Below, piece by piece: positions 47,341 to 56,259 of a stretch of 64,000 bases of DNA. This stretch comes from Candidatus Schekmanbacteria bacterium. Its GTDB lineage: Bacteria; CSSED10-310; JACPHN01. Where the stretch lies: assembly GCA_016188575.1 (NCBI GenBank), contig JACPHN010000075.1, positions 38,841 to 102,840 on the forward strand, in the 5' to 3' direction. The notes beneath the pieces are model-generated. The model searched no databases. It was not told the DNA's origin and saw only the letters and a list, made by a program, of their open reading frames with translations. Every line of letters starts with the position of its first letter. The stretch's first letter is position 1. Made by a program: the position numbers and the translations under genes.

Positions 47341-47931
47341 ATGGCGAAGTGCCCGGGCTGCGGAAAAAAGGTCAATTTCTTGACGAACTACTGTGACGCC
47401 TGCATCCGCGAACATCGGGCCGCCAACGCGGCACGAGCCGAGGAACAACGGGCCTTCGACGCGGCACGTGACGCCTGCATCCGCGAACAACGGGCCGCCG
47501 ACGCGGCACGAGCCGAGGAAGCGAGACGACGGGCCGACGAGGCGCAGGCAGTAGCCTTCCGGACTACACTGGAGGCGCTGCGCGCCCAGGTGGCCGGTGG
47601 CCGGCGACTGTTTCTCTATGAGAGTCTCTACCTTCCCGTGGACTCAGTAGTTCTCGCGGAGACAACGGCGCCAAGTTTCGACATCGGCGAATTGCGGGAG
47701 CTCGGACTGGCAGGGTGGGAAGTCGTTGGCGTTGTGCCTCGAACGGCGGGAGTCGCTCTCGAAAACAAAGACAGTGGTGCCTTTGGCTCAGTCTCATATG
47801 GGGGGGGCGTCGGAGGTAACGTCGTTGGGGTGCATCTTCTTATGCGCAAGGAAATGCGCGCCGATTCGGAAGATTTCACAGTTGAGCTTGCCGCTTTTGT
47901 CACCCAACATGGGATTACGGCGACACCTTGA
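47341..47931 (+). CDS. Zinc-ribbon protein with Ala/Arg/Glu helix and DUF4177-like domain
   Basis: A 196-residue protein. It starts with a zinc-binding ribbon (CPGCGKK, YCDACIREH). A long charged helix follows (about 25-65) built from a duplicated unit DACIREH/QRAANAARAEE, encoded by a 75-nt tandem repeat. The C-terminal domain (about 80-190) has the strand pattern of DUF4177-like proteins (RRLFLYESLYLPVDSVV, GELRELGLAGWEVVGVVPRT, GVHLLMRKE). Function unknown; small proteins of this type often act as membrane or phage-associated accessory factors. A GAGAGGACAAGAAC precedes the ATG. It stands alone between gaps. Confidence 0.6.
   Translation: MAKCPGCGKKVNFLTNYCDACIREHRAANAARAEEQRAFDAARDACIREQRAADAARAEEARRRADEAQAVAFRTTLEALRAQVAGGRRLFLYESLYLPVDSVVLAETTAPSFDIGELRELGLAGWEVVGVVPRTAGVALENKDSGAFGSVSYGGGVGGNVVGVHLLMRKEMRADSEDFTVELAAFVTQHGITATP
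47395..47520 (+). repeat. 75-nt tandem duplication inside zinc-ribbon gene
   Basis: GACGCCTGCATCCGCGAACA starts at 47395 and again at 47470 with only a few substitutions over about 50 bases. It keeps the frame and lengthens the charged helix. Confidence 0.85.
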
Positions 47932-48933
47932 GGCAAGGTGCCGCTGCGAGGCGTCTCGATTCGAGGCGCGTTGCTGCAAGCGTCTTCTCCGTCAGCCGGT
48001 AAAAGCCGGTGCCCACTCCAAGAGCCTATCTCACCAGGCCGGCCGGCAATGCAAGACATGGGCGCGGCCAAAGCACAGAAACCCCTGATGGTCACGCGCT
48101 TTCTCCGCGCTCCGGCTGTTGCAAGCTCTTGCCTTATTCATCGCCCTAGCGGTAGCCCACGCGCACGGCGTACCTCGCAACCATCGGCCACGTTACGGAA
48201 TGTCCTCATGTAACTCTGTGCCGCAGGCATTTCCAGTCGATAATTGTCCCGGTTGCGGACAGTTCTTCGTTTGTGGCAGCCTACCTGGCGACAACGGCGT
48301 CACGACGCCATCGGCGACCGGTGCCGGATTGCCGCCTGAACGAGGTCTGAATACTGCTGCGGTCAAGATCCGTGGAGCGGATGCGGAGAGAAGGTGCGCG
48401 GAAAGCATAACACCGCATCACCGGCGGGCTTCGATGCTCGTCAATATGAGCGCAGCACCTGCATCCACCGTCGGTTCGGCGCGAGGGCGCTACCATCGCC
48501 ATGCCGGCGATGATCCCCCCCGGCGAAAGTCGGCATCGAATTCTGGTGCAGCCGCGCCGTGACTCCGACCACCCTTCCCCATGAGCGCCCGGATAAGGAG
48601 TGGCAGTGCGCAAGAACCCTCCTCCGCTCACTGGGGGGAGGCCGGGAGAGGGAAAGAACGGCGAGCCCGCCGCTGTCCGCCCCTATCTCGACCCTCCCCG
48701 CGCAAGCGGGGGAGGGGGACAGGAAGTGGCGCCCATCTTGTCCGAGCGCCTGTGGGGAGGGACGGAGGTGGGCGACGGCAGGAGCCCGAACAGGCGGTGG
48801 ATTCGGACAGACTCTGCCTTCTTGACAACCAGCCGGCGCCCGAGTAACGATGGGTCGGCTGTCGGCATTTCGGGATCGCCTGAGCGGATGCGGCCGGTAT
48901 GGCGCAAGGGCCACGTAGTGAAGGAGGACAGGG
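47932..48933. other. Gap of 1 kb with a repeat and one doubtful ORF
   Basis: A TTG at 48119 could begin a short secreted protein (QALALFIALAVAHAHGVPRN, then CPGCGQFFVCG), but there is no ribosome site and the frame runs into the repeat. The second half is occupied by the MITE-like repeat. Confidence 0.35.
48463..48802. repeat. MITE-like repeat, long copy 4
   Basis: About 340 bp bounded by ATCCACCGTCGGTTCGG and CCCGAACAGGCGGTGGATTC, imperfect inverted repeats that match the ends of the element at 23.7 kb. Inside is the hairpin CCTCCCCGC-GCAA-GCGGGGGAGG around 48694-48717. Confidence 0.55.
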
Positions 48934-49614
48934 GTGGGATGGCACGGTCCGTGTGTCCGATCGATCGCATTGGCTGCTCTGGCTCTGGCGCTGGGTTGTG
49001 GTTATGGCGCGGGAGGAAAATCCGCACGCGCCCCGGCATCCACGCCGCCGATACCCGTACGGCCGGCGCCGCGGGGCACCTGCGCAACCGGCGGCAAGTG
49101 CGTTGCCGTGCCGGCCGGGGAGCTCGGCTGGCACACGCTTGCCCAGCCGATCGCTGCGGAGGTGTCCGCGTGTCCTCCGGGGCTCGGTCACGCCTGTTGC
49201 AACAGCGCGGAATGCACCGGTGGGAGCGGCGGTGGCTGCTTTCTGGGTCCCCTGTGGTATTGCGGCGGAGCCGCGCCGCGGCAGGCGACCGAGTGCATGT
49301 ATGATGAGTGCGAGCTGGACGCGGATTGCCGGGAAGGCGATCACGGCCTGTGCCTGCCGCGCGGGGCGTTTGGCGAGGTCCGCAGCCGCTGCGTCAATGG
49401 GGGCTGTCGGCTCGATCGCGACTGCGGCGAGCGCTCGGGTGGCGCCTGCATGCCATTTTTCGATCCGTGCTCGCGCCGTCTCACCAGCTTCCACTGCACC
49501 TACGACGACTCGGCCTGCCGGACGGACCAGGATTGCGGCGGTCCCGGCATCGCGTACTGCAAGCCATTGGCGGCCGGCAAGACCGAGTGCGCCCGCTTCT
49601 ACCCGCGGCCATGA
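48934..49614 (+). CDS. Cysteine-rich lipoprotein
   Basis: A 226-residue exported protein. GTG 48934 follows AAGGAGG by 7 nt. The signal ends at a good lipobox (LALGC), so it is lipid-anchored. The mature part is rich in Cys with recurrent short units: CELDADC, CRLDRDC, CRTDQDC, each followed by a Gly-rich loop and another Cys, probably forming disulfide-linked repeats. Similar Cys-repeat lipoproteins are common in myxobacteria. There are no catalytic motifs. It lies 80 nt before the Asp-box protein gene on the same strand; both are exported and may be co-expressed. Confidence 0.7.
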   Translation: MGWHGPCVRSIALAALALALGCGYGAGGKSARAPASTPPIPVRPAPRGTCATGGKCVAVPAGELGWHTLAQPIAAEVSACPPGLGHACCNSAECTGGSGGGCFLGPLWYCGGAAPRQATECMYDECELDADCREGDHGLCLPRGAFGEVRSRCVNGGCRLDRDCGERSGGACMPFFDPCSRRLTSFHCTYDDSACRTDQDCGGPGIAYCKPLAAGKTECARFYPRP

Positions 49615-49693
49615 CCCGGGGTGGCTCGTCCTGCCGGCGCTGGCAGCCGAGCACGCATGATCCTGACGAGTCATTAGAGGAGGAGGAGACCAG

Positions 49694-52228
49694 ATGAAGG
49701 CAAGCTCACGTAACCGCGGCACGATGGCCATGATCGCCGCTGTTGCCGCCTGCGCCCTGCAAGCCTGCTCGCAACCCGAGCCCACTGCGAAGCGCCAACC
49801 CCTGCGGTGGAGCGACAGGATCTCGGTGGCTCCGGTACCCGCGCAGACTCAAGGAGATGCTCCGGAGGAGCGCGAGAACTGGTTCTACGCCCAGCGAGCC
49901 TATCCCGATGGCATTCCGATCAACGCGCGGCAGAAGGCCATCGAGCAGGCTGAAGCCACCTTCGGACCGGCGTGGCGTAAGGCGGCGGCCGCAGCGGCAG
50001 GCACGTGGGCAAGCCTCGGACCGGCTCCGACCACCGGTTACTACGACCCGCCGGGCAACTGGGGCAACGTCACCGGCCGCTCGGGCGCCATCGTTGTCCA
50101 TCCGAGCAACCCGAACATCATCATCTACGGCTCCGCCACGGGCGGCATCTGGCGGACCGACAACGGCGGCAGCTCGTGGACGCCCGTCTCCGACTCCGCC
50201 GCGTCGCTTTCGATCGGCGATATCGCGATGGCCCGATCCGACTCCAACATCCTGTACGCCGCCACCGGCGAAGCGGATGTTGCGACAGGAGCCTTTCACA
50301 TCACCCAGGACTACTTCGGCTCGGGCATCCTCAAGAGCACCAATGGCGGCCAGAGCTGGTTCAAGGTCAGCAACGCGAGCTTTCCGGACTATGGGTTTTG
50401 CAGCCGGATCATCGTGCACCCGACCGACCCCAACCGCGTCTACGCTGCCATGTTCTTTGCGTTTCAGCCGCAGAGCGGAGCGGCGAGCCGCGGCGGCGTC
50501 TACCGCTCGACCGATGGTGGCGTGAGCTGGTCGAACGTCTACTCGGGCCTCATCACCGACCTGGACCTGCCGGTCAGCTCGCCGGATACGCTGTACGCGG
50601 CGATTTCCTTCCAAAGGACCGCCGCCGACCCGGTCGTCGTGGCTTCCGGGGACGGCGGCAGCTCGTGGCAGACGATCCTCGAGGTCGGCAGCATCGGGTT
50701 CGTCGCCTCGTCGATCAAGCTCGCCGCGGCGCCCAGCATGAGCGAGGTGATTTACGTGTCGGCCTACGCCGATGGCCGCTACATCATGGCCCATTCGCCA
50801 AACGGCGGCGGCCTCTGGTACACCGCGACGAACCCCTGCGGCGTTCACGCTCAGGGGAGTTACGATCACTACATCGCCGTCTCGCCGGTCGATCCGAACG
50901 TCGTCTACTATGCCGAACGCGATGTTCATCGCAGCGTTGACGGCGGCGCGCGCTGGGTGAACCTGACAAATGCCTTTAGCTGCTCCGACCCGAACGGCTA
51001 CACCTTCGGCCTCATTCACCCCGACCAGCACGCCATCGCGTTTCATCCGAGCGATCCGAATGTCGTCTTTCTGGGCAACGACGGCGGGCTCTACCGCAAG
51101 AACGCCGACGATTCGTTCACGAACCTCAACGCCAATCTCGCCACGCTGCAGTTCCACACCATCACCCAGCACCCCACGGATCGCAATCTGCTCTGGGGAG
51201 GCACCCAGGACAACGGCGTGCAGACCTATGCGGGGAGCTCGGTATGGACACAGATCGTTTATGGCGACGGGGGCCGCACGGCCTACGACCCCACCAACCC
51301 CAGCCGCATCTATGCTGGCTACACGAGCTTCCTGATCTACACGGCTGGCGATGCCGGGCGCTCACCCATCCCTCTGTCGGGCGACAGCCTCGCAGCCTTC
51401 GACCGCTTGTTTCCCCAAGGAGAGCTCGTCGGTTTCTACCCGCCGATCGTGTCGTCGCCTGACGGCGGCATCTACCTTGGGACGCAGCGCCTGTGGCGAT
51501 ACCGCGGTGGAACGGGCAATAGCGCATCGTGGCAGGCTACCGCAAGCGTGGCGCTCGTGGGTTCGGCAAACGGCGTGCTCAACGACGTCGCGTTTGCGCC
51601 GTCGAACGCGCGGATCGTGTATACGGCCAGCACCGATGGCGTTGCGGCCCACAGCGACGATGGTGGGGCGACCTGGTCGAACATCAGCGCCGGGCTGCCG
51701 AATCGGGTGCTCACGGATATCGACGTGCACCCGAGCAACCCGTCCGCAGCGTTTCTCTCGGCTTCCGGTTTCGGGACGGGGCACATCTTCAAGACGGTGA
51801 ACGGGGGAGCGAGCTGGTCCGATGTGTCTGGTGGTCTCCCCAACATCCCGTTCAACGCCGTGGCGTTCGATCCCAAGGACAGCAACCGGATCTTCGCCGG
51901 CTCGGACATCGGAGTGTTCTTGTCGACCGACGGGGGGAGCTCGTGGGCCACCGAGAACAACGGGCTTCCGAACGTTCCGGTGACGAGCTTCGCGTTCAAC
52001 GGATCTCTCGGGACGTATCGGGCGGCAACGTTCGGACGCGGGGTGTGGGAGTGGTCGAGCGGCGGTGGCGGCGGCGATGATGATGGCGACAGTGGCGGAG
52101 GCTGCTTCGCTGGCGGGGTCACGGAGGGGCGGGGCGAGCGGCCGGGAATAGGCCTGGATGGACTGGTCCTCGCACTGTTGGCGGCCGGCGCCGGTCTGCT
52201 CGCCCGACGGACGCGGCGCGCGTGCTGA
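49694..52228 (+). CDS. Exported Asp-box (sortilin/BNR-like) beta-propeller protein
   Basis: An 844-residue secreted or surface protein. ATG 49694 follows AGGAGGAGGAG. A lipobox-like LQACSQP follows a signal sequence. From about residue 120 to 790 many Asp-box units occur (TDNGGSSW, STNGGQSW, STDGGVSW, SDDGGATW, TVNGGASW, STDGGSSW), each after a HPSNPN- or HPTDPN-type loop, typical of VPS10/sortilin-like ten-bladed propellers. The C-terminus has a Gly/Asp-rich spacer, SGGGCF, a hydrophobic helix (GLVLALLAAGAGLL) and RRTRR, like MYXO-CTERM sorting signals. Possible roles are glycan or protein binding at the surface. No glycosidase residues could be identified. Confidence 0.85.
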   Translation: MKASSRNRGTMAMIAAVAACALQACSQPEPTAKRQPLRWSDRISVAPVPAQTQGDAPEERENWFYAQRAYPDGIPINARQKAIEQAEATFGPAWRKAAAAAAGTWASLGPAPTTGYYDPPGNWGNVTGRSGAIVVHPSNPNIIIYGSATGGIWRTDNGGSSWTPVSDSAASLSIGDIAMARSDSNILYAATGEADVATGAFHITQDYFGSGILKSTNGGQSWFKVSNASFPDYGFCSRIIVHPTDPNRVYAAMFFAFQPQSGAASRGGVYRSTDGGVSWSNVYSGLITDLDLPVSSPDTLYAAISFQRTAADPVVVASGDGGSSWQTILEVGSIGFVASSIKLAAAPSMSEVIYVSAYADGRYIMAHSPNGGGLWYTATNPCGVHAQGSYDHYIAVSPVDPNVVYYAERDVHRSVDGGARWVNLTNAFSCSDPNGYTFGLIHPDQHAIAFHPSDPNVVFLGNDGGLYRKNADDSFTNLNANLATLQFHTITQHPTDRNLLWGGTQDNGVQTYAGSSVWTQIVYGDGGRTAYDPTNPSRIYAGYTSFLIYTAGDAGRSPIPLSGDSLAAFDRLFPQGELVGFYPPIVSSPDGGIYLGTQRLWRYRGGTGNSASWQATASVALVGSANGVLNDVAFAPSNARIVYTASTDGVAAHSDDGGATWSNISAGLPNRVLTDIDVHPSNPSAAFLSASGFGTGHIFKTVNGGASWSDVSGGLPNIPFNAVAFDPKDSNRIFAGSDIGVFLSTDGGSSWATENNGLPNVPVTSFAFNGSLGTYRAATFGRGVWEWSSGGGGGDDDGDSGGGCFAGGVTEGRGERPGIGLDGLVLALLAAGAGLLARRTRRAC

Positions 52229-53088
52229 GGCGCGGTGGGTGGCCGTCCGCCGCGAATGAATACGGGGTGCTGCACCTTCGTAAGCACATTGGGAAACCTG
52301 CCGAGGACAAGTAAGGATGAGCACCAAAGAACGGACGCCGGCTCGCCCGCAAGAAGATCCCCCACCTCACCTCCCCCCGCTTGCGGGGGGGAGGACTTAT
52401 GGCTCGGCCGAGGGCGTGTTGAAATATGCCCGAGACCGAGGGATGAGCGACCATGAAGCGGCTGCTTATGTTCTCGCGCGGCGTGGTCTGGCAAGCACAA
52501 AGCGCGGACAATTGCCGGGAGAACGGGTCACTGCCAGCGTACGGGCTCGGATCATGGAGCTCGTCAGGGATTTGACGAATTATCGGAAAGAGCTCAAGGC
52601 AAGACTCTCGAGTCCTGAACTTGGCGATCGAGAAAAACAAAGGCTCATGGCTTGTATTCGAACGGTGGGCCGCTGGATCGGATGGCTCACGAAATGGCAA
52701 CAAGTCAATCATGGCGGTCGGGCATGGTTTGTCGGAGTCATTTGCGAAATGCGCCGGCGCCGTTGGCCACGTGTTTTCCTTCTTGGCGGTAGCAATGGAA
52801 GCAAGAAAGCCGCCGAGAAGCAGGGCGTCTTACGGACGGCCGGGGCTGGGAAGCGCTACCCTAACCTGACGGGGGCGATAAGAAGAGCATTCTTCGGAAG
52901 GAACCCTCTGAGTTGCGCGGCTCCGGATCAGGATCTATCCCAAAGGCCAATTGGGCGCTGCGCGCATGACGGGGTAGAACCGAGCGGGTTGGAGGCCCGC
53001 CCCGAGGGACCTGACGAGTCGGCCGCGAGGGCACTGAACCTGGTCTGGTCCCGGCGCGATCGAGCTCGCTTCTTCCGAGTGAACCTAA
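52229..53088. other. Gap with hairpin and doubtful ORF
   Basis: 860 bp. The hairpin CTCCCCCCGC-TT-GCGGGGGGGAG (52371-52393) may terminate the propeller gene. A forward frame from ATG 52443 to 53114 (SDHEAAAYVLARRGLASTKR, MELVRDLTNYRKELKARLSS) has a helical, charged look but no ribosome site or family. Confidence 0.35.
52371..52393. terminator. Strong GC hairpin downstream of Asp-box gene
   Basis: Ten-bp stem CTCCCCCCGC with loop TT and a matching GCGGGGGG arm. Same core as the MITE-like repeats (CCCACCTCACCTCC before it). No T-tract. Confidence 0.45.
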
Positions 53089-53709
53089 TTGTCGATTCAG
53101 CACGGAAAAATTAGCCAGGGGGGAACGATTACCTCGGCGTTGCCGGGCGACGAGTGCCGCAACCTTGATCGCGCAGCGGTTGCGGCGTGTCGTCGCGGCG
53201 ATGCCGCGCAGTTCCGCCGACTCTTCGACACCTACCGCGACGCCGGATACCGCGTCGCGCTGGGCGTCGTCGGACGGCCGGACGACGCGTTGGACGTTTG
53301 TCAGGACGCCTTTATCAAGGCCTTTCAGAATCTCGATCGCTTTGACGAGCAGCGGCCGTTCGCGCCCTGGTTCTTGCGCATTGTGAGAAATACGGCGCTC
53401 GACTTACTGCGTGGTCGACGCCGTTTCGTCGAGCAGGACGAAGATGACGGCGATGAAGCGCCGCGGGAGCTGGCAATCGAGACGCGCACGCCCGAGGAGG
53501 AGGCGAGGAATGTGGAGCTTTCGCAGGCCTTTGACCGGGCCTTGCGGGCGCTGGGACCGGATCACCGGGAGACGCTCTTGCTACGGGAGCGGGAGAACCT
53601 GCAGTATGACGAGATCGCCGAGGTTACCGGGGTGCCGCGCGGGACGGTCATGTCCCGCCTCTTCTACGCCAGAAAGGCGCTGCGCCGTGAGTTGGAGGCC
53701 TGGCTATGA
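53089..53709 (+). CDS. ECF-type RNA polymerase sigma factor
   Basis: About 185-206 residues. Region 2 is clear (QFRRLFDTYRDAGYRVALGV, DDALDVCQDAFIKAFQNLDR, FAPWFLRIVRNTALDLLRGR), as is region 4 (LGPDHRETLLLRERENLQYD, EIAEVTGVPRGTVMSRLFYA). There is no region 1 or 3, as expected for extracytoplasmic-function sigma factors. The start is uncertain: TTG 53089 keeps the longest frame, while a GGGGGGAACG lies at 53117-53126 and TTG 53143 is a shorter choice. The next gene overlaps its stop by 4 nt, the usual sigma/anti-sigma arrangement. It should direct a stress or envelope regulon. Confidence 0.9.
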   Translation: MSIQHGKISQGGTITSALPGDECRNLDRAAVAACRRGDAAQFRRLFDTYRDAGYRVALGVVGRPDDALDVCQDAFIKAFQNLDRFDEQRPFAPWFLRIVRNTALDLLRGRRRFVEQDEDDGDEAPRELAIETRTPEEEARNVELSQAFDRALRALGPDHRETLLLRERENLQYDEIAEVTGVPRGTVMSRLFYARKALRRELEAWL

Positions 53710-54539
53710 AGTCCCAGGACGATGAACAGCTTTTCTTCTCGTACTTCGACGGCGAGCTTGCGGCGCCGGAAGAAAACGCCGCGGCGGCGCGCGCGCGCGC
53801 AGATTCCCGGGCGGCGGCGATTCTCGAAGATCTGGAGCTCTTGCGAGCCCTCTCCGCGGGCGCGGCGCCCGCGAATACGCCGCGCTCGGAATGGGAAGCG
53901 CGGTGGCTTGGCATCGAATCGGCCATCGGGGCCGCCGTTGCAAGTGATCGTGCGGCCGAGGCGCCCTATCTGGCCCTGGCGCTGGAGGGATTTGATGAGC
54001 TCATGGGCGAGCTGCGCGTGCCGCCGTCGGGCGCGGCCGCCGCGCGCTTGGTGGTAGAGCGGTTGCTAATGGCCGGGGTGTCGCCTCTGCAGTCACAGTG
54101 GCTCGGTGCGGTGGCGATGGCAGGCGCCGGTGTGGCTCGGCTGCGGTCGTTACTCGACCACCACCGGGCGGCGGGAAAATCCGGCGCTGATCTCGTGGCG
54201 GTGCTGCTTCGCGATGGCACCTGTCGGACGGTGGTCAAGGAGCTCCGGGCAAGCGCGGTCGAGGCTGTTCGCGCTGAGCTCGACATCGCTCTCGCCAACC
54301 TGGGGGCGGAGGGGTCCGTTGCGGAAGGCGCACGCTCCTTGTTCGCGGCGATGGTCCGCGCGGACGTCCCGGCGCTCACGGCCTTTGCGTTGGTCTTGTT
54401 TTCCGTTCGCACTGGCGCGACGGACACGATCGGCGCAGCGGTAGCGGGCGCCGTCCGCATTGGCAAGCGGGGCCTGGACCTCGTGCAGGCATGTGGTGCC
54501 GATCCGCGCGTCGCGAGGCTCATCCCCGACCTCACATAG
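53706..54539 (+). CDS. Putative anti-sigma factor partner, 277 residues
   Basis: It starts with ATG overlapping the sigma factor stop. The first residues DDEQLFFSYFDGELAAPEEN follow the pattern of anti-sigma N-termini (DDxLLxAYLDGEL), but the zinc-binding His/Cys set of the ZAS family is absent. No membrane helix is seen. The rest is Ala/Leu-rich and helical (FDELMGELRVPPSGAAAARL, DLVAVLLRDGTCRTVVKELR, VARLIPDLT), so it would act as a cytosolic partner. Position and coupling suggest it binds and restrains the sigma factor; this is inference. The next gene follows 52 nt later. Confidence 0.55.
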   Translation: MKSQDDEQLFFSYFDGELAAPEENAAAARARADSRAAAILEDLELLRALSAGAAPANTPRSEWEARWLGIESAIGAAVASDRAAEAPYLALALEGFDELMGELRVPPSGAAAARLVVERLLMAGVSPLQSQWLGAVAMAGAGVARLRSLLDHHRAAGKSGADLVAVLLRDGTCRTVVKELRASAVEAVRAELDIALANLGAEGSVAEGARSLFAAMVRADVPALTAFALVLFSVRTGATDTIGAAVAGAVRIGKRGLDLVQACGADPRVARLIPDLT

Positions 54540-54591
54540 AGTGGGGCCAGGGCCGAGGAATCTTTGAGACGAACAGGAGGAGACGACGAAC

Positions 54592-55392
54592 ATGGAAGTA
54601 AAGGGTCCACGGTCATACCCGCTCGGACCGCCAGCGGGAGAGGGTCCGGACGCGGCACAAGAGTCGACCAGTAGTGCGAAGAATCTGCAAGCGCCCGCCA
54701 CCGAGCCGCGGCCGGAGGTCCCGCAAGCGGCGGCCGGCGGCTTTGCATCGCGAGAAGCAGCCACGAGGAGCGCCGGGGAACGAGCACTTGGGCAGCCGAG
54801 CCGAACGGCGCGGTTTGCGGCGGCCCAGGTCGACGCGGCGGTCACGGCCGGCAGCGAGAATGAGCTTGCCGCGGGGGTGCGCGCAGCATTTCGCGATCAC
54901 TTCCGCGCTACCGCTGGGCGGCTCGCGCAGGCTGTCGCGGGGTCGGCTCCCGCCGGAAAGGCGAGTCCATGGAGGGATGGAGGTCTTGCGGAGGCCGCGA
55001 CACCGGGAAGCCATCGCCACGTGTCGCTCGCGGCAACACTGGGACTGGACCGCGTGCTCGCGGGGCCCAAGCGGGGTGAGACGACGCCCGCAGCGGTTGC
55101 GTCGATCCAGAAGCGTTTGGAGGAGGTGCTGAGAGCACAGGGGAAGGAGCGCGTCGAGCTTGCCACCGACGCTCTGCGGAAAGACGTTACTGCGGCCGTC
55201 GAACGCGCCCGGTCCGACGCGGGCGAAGCGGCGCGGCTGGCGTCCTGGTTCGAACATTCGGTGCTGCCGAGCTCTGGCCACGGGATCTTCGCGCGCCTGT
55301 ACCAGCACGCCCCTGCCGAGATGGCCGCCATCGAGCAGCTCTGGAGGCAGCGGCTCGCATTTTCCGCGCGCTGGCTGCTACCCTCGCGTTGA
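54592..55392 (+). CDS. Ala-rich protein of unknown function in sigma operon
   Basis: A 266-residue protein; ATG 54592 is preceded by AGGAGGAG. The first 80 residues are Pro/Ala/Glu-rich and disordered (SYPLGPPAGEGPDAAQESTS). From about 90 onward it is helical and charged (VRAAFRDHFRATAGRLAQAV, IQKRLEEVLRAQGKERVELA, MAAIEQLWRQRLAFSARWLL). No signal peptide or membrane segment. I do not recognise a family. It lies 52 nt after the putative anti-sigma gene on the same strand, so it may be an effector or partner regulated by the sigma factor; an exported effector with a disordered N-terminus is another idea. Confidence 0.55.
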   Translation: MEVKGPRSYPLGPPAGEGPDAAQESTSSAKNLQAPATEPRPEVPQAAAGGFASREAATRSAGERALGQPSRTARFAAAQVDAAVTAGSENELAAGVRAAFRDHFRATAGRLAQAVAGSAPAGKASPWRDGGLAEAATPGSHRHVSLAATLGLDRVLAGPKRGETTPAAVASIQKRLEEVLRAQGKERVELATDALRKDVTAAVERARSDAGEAARLASWFEHSVLPSSGHGIFARLYQHAPAEMAAIEQLWRQRLAFSARWLLPSR

Positions 55393-55740
55393 CCGCCTGG
55401 GAAGGAGCGCCGGAAAACGGGCGCCGGCCGAATCCCAAGGCTCTCCGCTTGACAGCCCTGCGGCTCGGTGGCACCGGGCCATCTAGACACAGGCTGAAAG
55501 CCTGTGCCACCAGCCTGCACCTGTAAAGGACATTCGGCCGAGGTCGGAAAAATGGCGTCGGCCGAATGTGGTTTACACCTGAGCCGCCACGCAGGGGCGC
55601 GATTTATCGCGCCCGGTCATCGCGGCCGGTAATCGGGGCGGAACATTCTCGGCCCGATGATCCCCGGCCCGGCATTGGGGCGCGATGAATCGCGCCCCTC
55701 CGCGCCGAAGCTGCGGCGGGAAGAAGTGTAATGGACGAAA
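55393..55740. repeat. Cluster of four palindromic repeats
   Basis: No gene in 348 bp. CACAGGCT-GAA-AGCCTGTG (55488-55506). ACATTCGGCCGA-16 nt-TCGGCCGAATGT (55530-55569), extended to TGTAAA...TTTACA. GGGCGCGAT-TT-ATCGCGCCC (55595-55614). GGGGCGCGAT-GA-ATCGCGCCCC (55677-55698). REP- or MITE-like insertions at the edge of the kinase/Rpn island. Confidence 0.75.
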
Positions 55741-56022
55741 CCGGACATTCGGCCGATCCCGAACATCCGCACCTTCGAAGGGCATACGGACCGGGTCTGG
55801 TTAGTGGCCCTGAGCCCGGACGGCCGGCTGGCGCTCTCCGGCAGTTGGGACAAGACCGTCAAGCTGTGGGAGGTCGACACCGGCCGGAACATCCGCACCT
55901 TCGAAAGGCATACGGCCGGGGTCCAGCCAGTGGCCCTGAGCTCGGACCCAACGCTGGCTTTATCCGGGGACGCAGCGGGCAAGCTCATCGTGTGGCGCCT
56001 GATCTGGGACCTGGAGCTCTGA
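55741..56022 (+). pseudogene. WD40 3' end of a kinase-WD40 gene (copy K1)
   Basis: An open frame without its start gives two WD40 units: NIRTFEGHTDRVWLVALSPD, GRLALSGSWDKTVKLWEVDT, then RTFERHTAGVQPVALSS, LALSGDAAGKLIVWRLIWDL, ending EL. The same tail occurs after the K2 head at 57411-57470. The 5' part is replaced by the palindrome cluster, so this copy has lost its kinase and most of its WD40 repeats. It marks the left border of the array. Confidence 0.75.
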
Positions 56023-56057
56023 GGTGCGCACAAGACCACGACCGCGGGAGACAAACC

Positions 56058-56219
56058 ATGGATGCGAGACCCGAGGCGATCGAGGCCCCGGAGACGAACA
56101 AGGCGCTCCCTGTGCTCGAGGCAACGACCTGGGTTGTTGGGCGGAGCTCGGCGTTCGGTGCCTTTCCGGCACCTCGAGCTCCGAGAGACGCCCCCGTGCT
56201 GCCGCGGTTCGTGCTATGA
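56058..56219 (+). CDS. Conserved 53-residue ORF between WD40 tail and Rpn gene (copy 1)
   Basis: A small ORF starting at ATG 56058 with GGGAG seven bases upstream. Protein begins MDARPEAIEAPETNKALPV and ends APVLPRFVL, with WVVGRSSAFGAFPAPRAPR between. An equivalent ORF at 57506-57667 has the same length and differs at about six residues, with no frame change. Function unknown; the position 40 nt before the nuclease gene suggests co-translation. It might be a regulator or antitoxin, but nothing in the sequence proves this. Confidence 0.5.
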   Translation: MDARPEAIEAPETNKALPVLEATTWVVGRSSAFGAFPAPRAPRDAPVLPRFVL

Positions 56220-56259
56220 GGGAAGATCCACCATCCTTCATCATTGAGAGGAGCCCACG

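Noticed and set aside
48119..48562. Possible secreted Cys-containing small protein starting at TTG
   Set aside because: Weak start, and the second half lies in a dispersed repeat.
52443..53114. Forward ORF of about 220 residues before the sigma factor
   Set aside because: No ribosome site, no recognisable domain, and it overlaps the sigma factor's likely leader. Kept only as a note in the gap entry.
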